The notes under the pieces were generated by a model that saw only the letters and a list, made by a program, of their open reading frames with translations, had not been told where the DNA came from and did no database searches. DNA of 64,000 bases. Source: Halalkaliarchaeum desulfuricum. Its GTDB lineage: Archaea; Halobacteriota; Halobacteria; Halobacteriales; Haloferacaceae. Position numbers and translations under genes: made by a program. Where the stretch lies: contig NZ_CP025066.1 of assembly GCF_002952775.1 (NCBI RefSeq), positions 930,001 through 994,000 of the forward strand. Direction: 5' to 3'. Below, in pieces: positions 9,385 to 17,738 of the stretch (position 1 is its first letter; every line of letters begins with the position of its first letter).

Positions 9385-10542
9385 CTAGTACACTCGTTCG
9401 CTCGCAAGTGCCGCCCCGTCGGCGAGTGCGTCGAGTTTCTGCCAGGCGATTTCGGGGTCGACCGCGCCGAACCCCGCGAACGTACCCAGGCCACAGTCGG
9501 CGCCGGCGAGGATCCGGTCGGGATCGCCGACGGCGTCGACGAACCGCTCGAGGCGGTCGGCGATCACCGCCGGTGGTTCGATGTAGTTGACCGTGACGTC
9601 GATCACCCCGGGAACCAACTGCCAGTCGTCGGGCACGCCGTGTTCCTCGAAGACCGTGTAGTCGTGCTGGTGGCACGGGTTCGCCTGTTCGATCAAAAGC
9701 CCCCCAACATCCGCCTCGTAGATTTCTGGGAGGACCTTCTCCAGCGGTACGTCGTGGTGGTGTGGCCCCTCGTAGTTCCCCCAGCAGGTGTGAATCCGGA
9801 CCTGTTCTGCCGGCACGTTTGCGAGGGCTTCGTTGAGTGCCTCGATGTGAGTTGCCGCGATGTCGACGAACTCGGATTCGGAGCGATCCTTGAATTTGAG
9901 GTGACGACCGCCGAGCAGGTCCGGGGCGTCGATCTGGAGAATGGCCCCGGAATCGGCGATCAGTTCGTACTCGGTGGCGATCGCGTCTGCGACCGCAAAG
10001 AGATACTCCTCGTGGCTGTCGTAGTGGGTGTTGCCCACGTAGGAGGCGACAGTACCTGGGGCGGCCGCGGTCACGAACGTGTCCTCGAATTCGGCGCCGG
10101 CCGCCTCGATTGCCGCCTCGAACCGATCGAGTTCCGCTTTCGTCTCGGCTTCGCCGTCGTACTCGATCGGCCCGGAGGCGGCCGGGATCGTCGCGTCCGG
10201 TTGCGACCACTCGCTGAACGTCGGTACCTGGCGGGCGTAGTTCGGATACTCCTCGAGGTCGGCCCACTGGATCGCCGGAACCTCGCCCTCGAAGCCGGTG
10301 AGCCGGTTCACGACGTACGTGACGAACGAGGGCCGTCCCTGTTCGCCGTGAGTCGCGACGTCGATGCCGACCTCGTCCTGGCGGCGGACCGCCGCCTCGG
10401 TTGCGTCTTTGACTGCCGCCTCGAAGGCGTCCTCGTCGATTTCCTCGCCGGCCTGTATGCGTTCGAAGTACGGAAGCAACTCCTCCGGGCGCGGGAGGCT
10501 CCCGACATGAGTCGTCAGTATGCGTTCGGTACTCTGTGACAT
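9385..10542 (-). CDS. Cobalamin-independent methionine synthase (MetE C-terminal)-like protein
   Basis: The 385-residue protein is the UROD/MetE-like barrel related to the catalytic C-terminal half of cobalamin-independent methionine synthase. Characteristic pieces are TTHVGSLPRP at the start, the zinc-binding stretch IHTCWGNYEG around residue 250, and a C-terminal AGADCGLGTFAGFG with the late zinc-ligand Cys. Short MetE-like proteins in archaea may methylate homocysteine from a corrinoid donor, but some members act on other thiols, so the reaction is not certain. The ATG at 10542 follows a very A/T-rich region (10560-10625) that probably holds promoters for this gene and perhaps for the divergent one. 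Confidence 0.82.
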   Translation of the reverse strand: MSQSTERILTTHVGSLPRPEELLPYFERIQAGEEIDEDAFEAAVKDATEAAVRRQDEVGIDVATHGEQGRPSFVTYVVNRLTGFEGEVPAIQWADLEEYPNYARQVPTFSEWSQPDATIPAASGPIEYDGEAETKAELDRFEAAIEAAGAEFEDTFVTAAAPGTVASYVGNTHYDSHEEYLFAVADAIATEYELIADSGAILQIDAPDLLGGRHLKFKDRSESEFVDIAATHIEALNEALANVPAEQVRIHTCWGNYEGPHHHDVPLEKVLPEIYEADVGGLLIEQANPCHQHDYTVFEEHGVPDDWQLVPGVIDVTVNYIEPPAVIADRLERFVDAVGDPDRILAGADCGLGTFAGFGAVDPEIAWQKLDALADGAALASERVY

Positions 10543-10559
10543 AGCACCTCCGTCGTTGG

Positions 10560-10625
10560 AGCGAATACCACTTATTGGTTACTATTAGTTATATATTTCC
10601 TATATAATATTATTATAAATCATAT
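10560..10625. promoter_or_regulatory. A/T-rich divergent promoter region
   Basis: About 65 bases are almost pure A/T (runs such as TATATATTTCCTATATAA), in sharp contrast to the GC-rich surroundings. The segment lies between the starts of the MetE-like gene and the divergent small gene at 10707. It very likely contains the TATA element for the MetE-like gene and may hold operators; I cannot define a specific binding site. Confidence 0.55.
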
Positions 10626-10706
10626 ACCGGGCCGGATCGACCGCGTACCGTCGAATAGTTCCAAAAGTTCCACAGAGCCTTACGTCTGGAATGCGTCGTC
10701 GACTCC

Positions 10707-10991
10707 ATGGCAGAAACAGAAACCTACACCGTAACCGGACCGGACGGAAACGAGGACACAGTCGAGTTGCCGGCAGGGCTCGTCGACACGATGACCGAGC
10801 AGGGCGAAAACCCCACGCAGGTGATCACAGACATCGTGCTGCAGGCTATGGCCCAGCAGGCGCACGCGATGGTCCACCATTCGGAAGGCGAACCGCCGGC
10901 CGACATCGTCGACATGAACGACACCATCGAGGAACTGTTCGAAGAGCGGTTCGGAATGCCGCTTTCGGAAGCGCTCGGTCACCAGCACTGA
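10707..10991 (+). CDS. Conserved small haloarchaeal protein
   Basis: The 94-residue acidic protein has no recognised catalytic motif. The N-terminus (ETETYTVTGPDGNEDTVEL) is probably beta-structured. It is followed by helices with the His-rich centre AQQAHAMVHHSEGEPP and a C-terminal FEERFGMPLSEALGHQH. It resembles a haloarchaea-specific domain of unknown function that I recall as DUF7545; that match is from memory. There is no signal peptide or membrane segment, so it should be cytoplasmic. The histidine cluster and the terminal HQH could bind a metal, which is speculation. It stands alone between an A/T-rich promoter and a long spacer. Confidence 0.7.
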   Translation: MAETETYTVTGPDGNEDTVELPAGLVDTMTEQGENPTQVITDIVLQAMAQQAHAMVHHSEGEPPADIVDMNDTIEELFEERFGMPLSEALGHQH

Positions 10992-11263
10992 GGGCAGTTT
11001 CGAGTAGCACCATCGAATTCGACAGACGCGCGTCGGCGAAATTTATTGAATAGATCCTTCTGAACTCCGGACAGGTCACTCACAACTGCTTCTGCAGGGA
11101 AGCTATTCATGATGGGTTCGAGGCCTTGGCAAAAGAGCAACTGACTCCCACAACGTTTAATTCGATTATTATTTCAGAATACTAACACCCAATTGTTCAA
11201 TATTCTACCTTTATTTTATACAAAGATTTTTAATATAATATCCGGGTAGGGTCACATATTCCG
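10992..11263. other. Low-GC spacer before the PKD gene, with a short open fragment
   Basis: This 272-base spacer has much lower GC than its neighbours. On the plus strand, positions 11054-11185 form an open frame bounded by stops that includes EAIHDGFEALAKEQLTPTTF. It has no suitable start and could be a remnant of a mobile-element gene. The last 40 bases contain a strong TATA-like stretch (TTTTTAATATAATAT at about 11226-11240) that is correctly placed to drive the gene at 11264. Confidence 0.4.
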
Positions 11264-13744
11264 ATGGACGGAAGGACGATCATGGTCGTGGTGCTGCTCG
11301 TCGCAGCGGCGGGTTCAGCAGCTGTCGTCGTCGCAGAGGAGGAACAACCGATGGCGGATGCGGGTCTCGATCGGTCTGTCGATCTCGGAGAGACCGTTTA
11401 TCTCGACGCGAGTGGGTCTCGGGGGGCGAGCGGTGAAATCGCTGAATATCAGTGGTATGTCGCTCCACCAGACGGCGAACGAGAACGCCTTGAAAAAGGA
11501 AATTCGGCGAGACACACTTATGTCCCGGATTCCGTCGGTGTGTGGCACTTTACGGTCGAAGTGACTGGCACGAACGGTGAGGTGAGCGAAGATTACGTGG
11601 AAGTTCAGGTAGAGATTGCAGACTCATCTGGAGATGAGCCGAAACAGTCCGATGACGGACCGGATGATTCAGATGAGACAGATGATACCTCAGAGGATAC
11701 CCCATCCAATCCAGACGATAGTTCTGAAAGAGATCCAACGCCAACCCCGACTTCAGATGAGCCTGAAGATACAGCCGAGTCAGATGAAACAAATCAAGGT
11801 CCCAGTAATTTGGAAATTTCAGGACCCTCTGTGGTCGTACAGGGAACAGTGCATACTTACGAAGTGGAAAGCGATGGTGAGATAATCGATTACGATTGGG
11901 TATACACATCGAATCAAGATGCTCACCTCGGATCCGGAACAACACAAGACATCTCATTCAATGACCAGAAGGCAGAGTCTGGAAAAATTAGAGTTCTCGG
12001 CACAACCGACTATGGTGATGAAGTTTCAGATGTGATGACGGTTACAGTTGTCGAACCGGAAGCAGAAACTTCAGAGGTTGTAGATGAGCCAAAACACGAG
12101 GTTACTGGTTTAGAAACTAACACTCAATATGCTGGAAATGATCCAACAATAGAAATACAAGATATTGTAGATAGACAAGTAGAAAAAGCGTTATTAACCG
12201 CAGTCCCTCAAGAATCGATTCAATTCTCGGTAGATGTAAGTTCAACAAAGAATCTTGAGTTAACATACAACTGGGATTTTGGAGACGGATCCAAAACTAA
12301 AACCTCGCAACCTTCAGCGACTTATTTTTACCAAATACGGGAACCAACTAGCAGAGAATATAATGTTGAAGTAGAAGTTGTTGATCAGTTTGGGAGAAAA
12401 GACAGATATGAGGACACCGTAGTTATTCAAGGACCAACTGTCAGCCATGGTGAAGATAATGTCGAAATAAGGGAGATTGAGGATTCCACACTGACTGCTA
12501 CTTTTGAGATCGATACAGCGACGACGCCTGCAGATCATGAAAATCTCTATGAATTCAATTTCGGCGATGGCAGTTCTTTAAATCTATATGCAGACGATTG
12601 CCAAAGATATCGGATGTGTGATGGTAATACATACTTAATAACACACCAATATAGTTCTCCAGGAACATATTCAGCGTGGCTTTCTGGAAAAGAATTTCAG
12701 GACACAAGTGGCCAAACACAAGTGACAGTCACCTTCGACTCCTACACCGAGTACCACTACACCGAAAGAACCACTGCAGTCGCCGAACACGTTTCCGAGG
12801 AGGATCCCGGCGAGGGGTGGGAAATGGTCGGCATCGAGTCGATCGACGAGGAGGTAGTCGACCGAGAGGAGACGCGTATTCGCGACGAGCAGAACCCCGA
12901 CGCTCTGTTATCAAACGACTGGCGTCGAATCGGAACCGAAACCGAAACCGAGCAGCGCCGCGAAACCCGGGTCGCCGCAAACTGGCCCGGAAGTGGCTGG
13001 TCGATGGACGAACGGTCCGTGGATTCTCAGACCCGGATCGTCGGCTACGACCACGTTGAGGTCCCTCACCGCAGCCTCGCGCCGAGAGACGGAACCTACG
13101 TCGGGACGACGACGAACTATCAGACGACCACGGAACAGGAACGGAGCACCTCCCGTCCATCCGGCTCGGGATGGTCGCGAGTCCGATCTACCGGGCAGGT
13201 CCGCGACGGGACCGGGTCGACGTGGCGATCGTCCCGACGAGCCCCGGCGTCCGGCTGGCGGATCGTCGACTCCAGGACGGTGACCGAATACTACACCGAA
13301 ACCGAACGGTACTGCAAGGAACGTACGAACAGTTGGTTCGGAGACGGGAGATGCGTCGACTGGGGCGAACGAACAGTGTGGAAAAGCGACACCAGTAGAG
13401 AGTACAAGTTCGAGTATCCGACGTACAGCACCGAGTACCTCTGGGAACGAACCGAGAGCACGCCAGAGGTGTACTACGAGTATCGCGTTCCCGAGTATGG
13501 AACGCAGGACCTCCACCGTTGGGAGCGAACGTACATGGACGAAGTCGAGTACGGGGTGTACGAAAAACTGGAATACGAGACGACGACAACCTACGAGTGG
13601 GAAAAGGAGGTCGAACGCGAGGTCGATCACGTGAGCCTCACGCCGCCGAACACCGACGAGGTGGACGTCGTGGGCGACGTCTCGGAGCAGGTCATCGCCT
13701 GTGGAAGCGGCGACGGGGAACTCGAAGAAAAGGGCTGCACTTAA
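11264..13744 (+). CDS. Secreted PKD-domain surface protein with GSGW-type C-terminal repeats
   Basis: The 826-residue protein starts with a Sec signal peptide (hydrophobic residues 7-24). A PKD-like domain follows at about 25-120, then an acidic Ser/Thr/Pro-rich linker (about 125-180) and further PKD-like domains at about 181-262, 315-395 and 412-490. The hallmark strands YNWDFGDGS and YEFNFGDGS are seen in the last two. The C-terminal part (about 490-800) has no family I know. It is rich in Trp, Tyr, Arg and Thr, carries repeated cores GEGWEM, GSGWSM, GSGWSR and ASGWRI, and ends in strongly alternating YEY/WEK-type strands. PKD domains usually mediate contacts on the cell surface. Codons 125-485 are A/T-rich while both ends are GC-rich, so the gene looks mosaic. 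No C-terminal anchor is visible. Confidence 0.8.
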   Translation: MDGRTIMVVVLLVAAAGSAAVVVAEEEQPMADAGLDRSVDLGETVYLDASGSRGASGEIAEYQWYVAPPDGERERLEKGNSARHTYVPDSVGVWHFTVEVTGTNGEVSEDYVEVQVEIADSSGDEPKQSDDGPDDSDETDDTSEDTPSNPDDSSERDPTPTPTSDEPEDTAESDETNQGPSNLEISGPSVVVQGTVHTYEVESDGEIIDYDWVYTSNQDAHLGSGTTQDISFNDQKAESGKIRVLGTTDYGDEVSDVMTVTVVEPEAETSEVVDEPKHEVTGLETNTQYAGNDPTIEIQDIVDRQVEKALLTAVPQESIQFSVDVSSTKNLELTYNWDFGDGSKTKTSQPSATYFYQIREPTSREYNVEVEVVDQFGRKDRYEDTVVIQGPTVSHGEDNVEIREIEDSTLTATFEIDTATTPADHENLYEFNFGDGSSLNLYADDCQRYRMCDGNTYLITHQYSSPGTYSAWLSGKEFQDTSGQTQVTVTFDSYTEYHYTERTTAVAEHVSEEDPGEGWEMVGIESIDEEVVDREETRIRDEQNPDALLSNDWRRIGTETETEQRRETRVAANWPGSGWSMDERSVDSQTRIVGYDHVEVPHRSLAPRDGTYVGTTTNYQTTTEQERSTSRPSGSGWSRVRSTGQVRDGTGSTWRSSRRAPASGWRIVDSRTVTEYYTETERYCKERTNSWFGDGRCVDWGERTVWKSDTSREYKFEYPTYSTEYLWERTESTPEVYYEYRVPEYGTQDLHRWERTYMDEVEYGVYEKLEYETTTTYEWEKEVEREVDHVSLTPPNTDEVDVVGDVSEQVIACGSGDGELEEKGCT

Positions 13745-13800
13745 AACGCCGAGAGACGGAAACCTCTTGAATCTCTCTCCTACAATTGAGATCATACACC

Positions 13801-14598
13801 ATGTTAAATACCCGCACAATGGTAGAGACCATTTTCGGCGGGGGAGAGCCTGCAACACCACCCGTTTCGGTCGTCCAGCTGTTTGTCGAGGGCATCATTC
13901 CGCTGATCATTCTGTTCGTTCTGACGGCAGTCCCGCTCGTCTTCGGGCTTCGCGCTCTCTACGACGGTACCGTCCAGGCACGACAGACGGCGGCGGTCTG
14001 GGCCAGCGACACGATTCCGATCGGGGAGGTTCCGGATACCGACGGAACAGTAGAAATCGAAGGAACCGCCCAGAAACTCTCGGACACCGTCGAAGCGGAA
14101 TATTCCGGAACAGAATGTCTGGCGTACCGATACGAGAAACATCGGCGGGAAGACGAAGATGACTCCTGGCAGCGCGTGGATTACGGCGAGACGGCAGTCC
14201 CGTTCCTGGTGGCCGACGACTCCGGGGAGGTCGTCGTCGATCCCGGCGGAGCGTCACGCTCGTTCGAGCAGAAATATCGAGATACGGATCTGACCGGCCA
14301 CAGAGACGAACGGAAAACGGAAGACCGGTTGGAAGCCGGCGACACCGTCCACGTGTACGGACAAAAGCGAACGGCGACATCCGGAAACGAGTACCGAAAA
14401 GAGGGAGATGTCTTCGTCGGCGACGGAGACGACGTTCGGTTCCAGCTCAGGGAAGGGAGTGAACTGGGAGCGGTTGCGAGCGGGGGGCTCCGGACAGTGC
14501 TCACATTCGTGATGGCGGGGGTCGCCCTGGCGATCGTTCTCGGCGTAACCGTAAGCGGAATCGCCGAAGCTCTCTGGAACACGAGTTCGCTCACCTGA
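13801..14598 (+). CDS. GIDE-domain membrane protein
   Basis: The 265-residue protein has two membrane segments, at about residues 22-43 and 233-257. Between them is a soluble domain like the GIDE/BAM domain found beside the membrane in eukaryotic MUL1/MAPL E3 ligases and in prokaryotic proteins of unknown role. The features are GTVEIEGTAQ, the Cys-containing GTECLAYRYE, WQRVDYGETAVPFLVADD and VVVDPGGA. No RING finger is present, so ligase activity should not be inferred. The ATG at 13801 gives MLNTRTMVETIF; a TTG five codons earlier is less likely. It begins 57 bases after the PKD gene on the same strand, so the two may be co-transcribed and act together at the cell surface. Confidence 0.7.
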   Translation: MLNTRTMVETIFGGGEPATPPVSVVQLFVEGIIPLIILFVLTAVPLVFGLRALYDGTVQARQTAAVWASDTIPIGEVPDTDGTVEIEGTAQKLSDTVEAEYSGTECLAYRYEKHRREDEDDSWQRVDYGETAVPFLVADDSGEVVVDPGGASRSFEQKYRDTDLTGHRDERKTEDRLEAGDTVHVYGQKRTATSGNEYRKEGDVFVGDGDDVRFQLREGSELGAVASGGLRTVLTFVMAGVALAIVLGVTVSGIAEALWNTSSLT

Positions 14599-14654
14599 TC
14601 TGCGACGGCTGAGGGGGGACCGATCGGTTCCGACCGCGGCCGAAGGGGAGTCAG

Positions 14655-14670
14655 CGACTTTTATTACGTG
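14655..14670 (+). promoter_or_regulatory. TATA-like element of the UPF0173 gene
   Basis: A CTTTTATTACG stretch about 27-37 bases upstream of the ATG at 14694 matches the position of a haloarchaeal TATA box for a leaderless transcript. No Shine-Dalgarno sequence is seen before this start. Confidence 0.5.
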
Positions 14671-14693
14671 TCGGTGAGGTGTATCGACTGTAT

Positions 14694-15419
14694 ATGGAGC
14701 TCACCTGGCACGGCCACTCCACGTGGTACGTAACGGTCGGTGAAACGTCGCTGCTGATCGACCCGTTCTTCGAAAACCCGAAGACAGACCTCGATCCGGC
14801 AGATGTCGAGCAGCCGGATTACGTCCTGCTCACACACGGCCACGCCGATCACGTCGCTCACGCAGGCGAGTTCTCCGATGCGACGCTCGTTGCCGTCCCC
14901 GAACTGGTCTCGTACGCCGAGGACAACTACGGCTTCGAGGACGCCGTCGGTGGCATGGGAATGAACCTCGGCGGCACCGTCGAGTGTGGCGACGCCTACG
15001 TCACGATGGTCCGGGCCGACCACACTAACGGTATCGAAACCGGCTACGAGACGAGTGCCGGGATGCCCGCCGGCTTCGTCATCTCGGACAAGAAGCCGAC
15101 ACAGGAAGCCGATCCCGAGTCGACGACGTTCTACCACGCCGGCGATACGAGCCTGATGAGCGAGATGCGCGACGTGATCGGACAGTTCCTCGAACCCGAC
15201 GCCGCCGCCGTTCCCGCCGGCGACCACTTCACCATGGGACCGACCCAGGCCGCGATCGCGGTCGACTGGCTCGACGTCGACTACGCGTTCCCGATGCACT
15301 ACGACACGTCCCCGCCGATCGAGATCGATACCGACGACTTCGTCCGCGAGGTGAAAGCAACCGGCAGCGACGCCGAGGTCCACGTCCTCGAGGGCGACGA
15401 GACGTTCACCCTCGAGTGA
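14694..15419 (+). CDS. UPF0173 metal-dependent hydrolase (metallo-beta-lactamase fold)
   Basis: The 241-residue protein is a metallo-beta-lactamase-fold hydrolase of the UPF0173 / UlaG-like group. The binuclear metal site is visible: THGHADH near residue 50, HTNG near 110, HAGDTSL near 150 and MHYDT near 205. It starts with the family's [13 protein letters not shown], which decides the ATG at 14694 over an upstream in-frame start. UlaG is an ascorbate-6-phosphate lactonase, but archaeal members have no established substrate. The protein lacks a signal peptide. The gene stands alone between the GIDE gene and osmC. Confidence 0.9.
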   Translation: MELTWHGHSTWYVTVGETSLLIDPFFENPKTDLDPADVEQPDYVLLTHGHADHVAHAGEFSDATLVAVPELVSYAEDNYGFEDAVGGMGMNLGGTVECGDAYVTMVRADHTNGIETGYETSAGMPAGFVISDKKPTQEADPESTTFYHAGDTSLMSEMRDVIGQFLEPDAAAVPAGDHFTMGPTQAAIAVDWLDVDYAFPMHYDTSPPIEIDTDDFVREVKATGSDAEVHVLEGDETFTLE

Positions 15420-15530
15420 GGACAGCGGTCACGGTCGAACTGCCTGTTCGAGAACACCCGTCTTTTTGCGATACCGACCGGTCGTTCCGGAAGCAACCTT
15501 TAGGACGGTTCCGACCAATACGTAGTTGCA

Positions 15531-15929
15531 ATGACGGATATCGAAACCAGCACGGTGTGTGAGGAAGGGTACCACTGTTCGAGCCACGTCGGAGAGTTCG
15601 AACTCTCGATCGACGCCACCGGAGAGGAGGGACCGACCGCAAATCAGGCGCTCGTCGCCACGTATGCGTCCTGTTATCTTCCCGCACTACGGGTCGCCGG
15701 ACAACAGCGCGGTCACGACGATCTCGGCAAGCTCCAGATCGACGCCTCAGCCGATCTCGACGACGACGACGACCTCGCGGCGATCCGGTGGGATCTCCAC
15801 GTCGAACTCGACTTGAGCGACGAAGAGCTCGAGGAGATCGTCGACCGGGGCAAGGAGATCTGCCACGTCCACTCGGCGGTTCGGCCCGAACTGCGCGCGG
15901 AGATTACCGCCCACGGCGACGCTTTTTAA
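15531..15929 (+). CDS. OsmC-family peroxiredoxin-like protein
   Basis: The 132-residue protein is an OsmC/Ohr-type domain. Members use two cysteines to reduce organic hydroperoxides with the help of dithiols. The two reactive cysteines are in ASCYLPALRV (about residue 50) and ICHVHSAV (about residue 112), the expected spacing for the fold. The shortened N-terminus MTDIETSTVCEEGYH is typical of haloarchaeal members. A TAGGAC-type A/T element lies about 30 bases upstream. It is convergent with the HAD hydrolase gene, 36 bases away. The physiological substrate is not evident. Confidence 0.87.
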   Translation: MTDIETSTVCEEGYHCSSHVGEFELSIDATGEEGPTANQALVATYASCYLPALRVAGQQRGHDDLGKLQIDASADLDDDDDLAAIRWDLHVELDLSDEELEEIVDRGKEICHVHSAVRPELRAEITAHGDAF

Positions 15930-15965
15930 AACGCGAACTGGCGCCCTCGGGATCGAGAGGGTGCT

Positions 15966-16757
15966 TCAGGAATCGCCATCCAGCACGCGATCGATCTGAG
16001 CGAGCGAATCCAGCACGTAGTCGGGCTGGATTTCGGCGTTTGCGAGGGTTTCCTCGTCTGTGATCCCGGACCGAACGAGCACGGTCGTCATTCCCGCCTC
16101 GTTGCCGAGCGCGATGTCGGTATCGAGCCTGTCGCCGACGACGAAACAGGCGGCCGGATCGTAGTCGAACCGCTCGAATATCGCGCGACGCGTCGGCTCG
16201 TTCGGCTTGCCGAACACCACGTCCGGCTGTCGTCCGGTGACGTCGACGACGACGTTTATCAACGCCCCCGAACCGGGGATGTTCCGCTTTTCCGCCGGGA
16301 TCACCACGTCCGGATCGGTGCCGTAGAACGGAACGTCGTCGTCCTCCAGCGCCCACTGGACGGCACAGAGTTCCTCGTAGTCGAACTCTTTGTCCAGGGA
16401 AACGACCACGACGTCGGCGGCGTCGGGATCGGAAACCAGCGAGAGCCCGACGTCCCGGAACTGTCGAGCGAGCCCGGGAGCGCCGACGAGATAGATCGAT
16501 TCGTCGGGATGGTGATTCTCGAGATAGTTCGTCGACACGGTTCCGGCGGTGACGACGTGCTCGACGTCGACATCGTATCCCGCCCGGGAGAGGCGGCGGA
16601 CGTATGCCTGGGGGGCTTTGCTCGGGTTGTTGGAGACGAACAGCGGTTCGACGCCGGCAGAACGGATCCGTCCCACTCCGTCAGGGGCGCCGGGAATCGG
16701 TTCGTCACCCCGGACGACCGTCCCGTCGACGTCGAGGACGGCACCTCGGTATTCCAT
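15966..16757 (-). CDS. HAD-superfamily hydrolase, NagD-like
   Basis: The 263-residue protein is a HAD phosphatase of the IIA (NagD / 4-nitrophenylphosphatase) subfamily. Motif I is DVDGTVVRG (nucleophile Asp near residue 9), motif II is FVSNNPSK, the conserved Lys occurs in FGKPNEP, and motif IV is VVGDRLDTDIALG. The C2-type cap lies between motifs II and III. The start at 16757 (MEYRGAVLDVDG) is where the family begins. Such enzymes dephosphorylate sugar or nucleotide phosphates; archaeal members are often called phosphoglycolate or p-nitrophenyl phosphatases without proof. The gene is divergent from arfA. Confidence 0.9.
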   Translation of the reverse strand: MEYRGAVLDVDGTVVRGDEPIPGAPDGVGRIRSAGVEPLFVSNNPSKAPQAYVRRLSRAGYDVDVEHVVTAGTVSTNYLENHHPDESIYLVGAPGLARQFRDVGLSLVSDPDAADVVVVSLDKEFDYEELCAVQWALEDDDVPFYGTDPDVVIPAEKRNIPGSGALINVVVDVTGRQPDVVFGKPNEPTRRAIFERFDYDPAACFVVGDRLDTDIALGNEAGMTTVLVRSGITDEETLANAEIQPDYVLDSLAQIDRVLDGDS

Positions 16758-16961
16758 GGAGGAAGCTACGGCTGGGACGGAGTTGAACGTCCCGGTCCAC
16801 CAACGGACTTTTTCCCTCGTCCTCACCCACCTACTCATCCTACTCCGCCACTCCGAATCAGGATACGCAGCGTCGACCACAGGCGCAGATTCAGAAACGA
16901 TCGTCACCTGGTGGGACCAACGGAAAGAACCAAAGTGCCGGCAACCCGAATGGAGGATACA

Positions 16962-17738
16962 GTGACGAACACACAGATTACGCTGGTTCAGATCGACAAT
17001 TACGGGCCCTGGACGGTGTCGCCGGAGCCACGCCGGGAAATGGATCTCCAGACCCTGCAGTCGCGACTGTTTGCCGACCTCGCGCAGTTCATCGGCAGCC
17101 GCGACGGCTACGTTTTCTTCACCCGGTTCGACAACATGGTCGCGGTCACCAACGGGATGGGCCGGGCGGATCACCACACCCTACAGGAGTCGATCCGCAA
17201 CCGCTATCCGGTGACCGTGAGCCTCGGCATCGGCGTCGACTCTCGGCCCTCCGAAGCGCTCGAAGACGCGACCGAGCGACTCCAGCGCGCCGGAAGTGCA
17301 CAGGACAGCGACCGGAGGGAAGTGTTTTCGGGATCGTTCCGGGAGCCCACCGCAGGCGACGATCTCCAGATAGCCCACTTCGACGTGAACGACGCGACCG
17401 AGAAGTACACCGACCGCCTCAACGAGTTCGATTCGTTCATTCAGATCGAACACGGCTACGCGGAGCTGATGCGGTACATGCGAGAGTCGCACGGCGCACT
17501 GTCGTTCTTCGTCGGCGGCGACAACATCATCGCTGTCTGTCCGGAGTTGAACTCCGGCAACTATCGGGACGCGATCGACCACGTGGCCGACGCCGTCGAC
17601 GTGCAGTTGAAAGTCGGCGTCGGAACCGGTGAAACGCCACACGAAGCCGGATTCGCGGCGAAACACGCCCTCGAGGACTGTCGGTACGAGGGAACGGCCG
17701 TCGAGTTCGCGGCGGGGCACGCGACAGCCGGGGACTGA
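16962..17738 (+). CDS. arfA: GTP cyclohydrolase IIa (GCH III)
   Basis: The 258-residue enzyme opens the GTP imidazole ring to give 2-amino-5-formylamino-6-ribosylamino-pyrimidinone phosphate, the first step of archaeal riboflavin and F420 synthesis. It begins with TNTQITLVQIDNYGPWT, the archaeal GCH III N-terminus, and has the two palm-like halves with TRFDNMVAVTNG and FVGGDNIIAVCPE. The GTG at 16962 is chosen because GGAGG lies six bases before it. Its stop overlaps the start of the MDR dehydrogenase gene (TGATG), so the two are translationally coupled. A pterin synthase gene follows, making a compact group built around a GTP-derived product. Confidence 0.95.
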   Translation: MTNTQITLVQIDNYGPWTVSPEPRREMDLQTLQSRLFADLAQFIGSRDGYVFFTRFDNMVAVTNGMGRADHHTLQESIRNRYPVTVSLGIGVDSRPSEALEDATERLQRAGSAQDSDRREVFSGSFREPTAGDDLQIAHFDVNDATEKYTDRLNEFDSFIQIEHGYAELMRYMRESHGALSFFVGGDNIIAVCPELNSGNYRDAIDHVADAVDVQLKVGVGTGETPHEAGFAAKHALEDCRYEGTAVEFAAGHATAGD

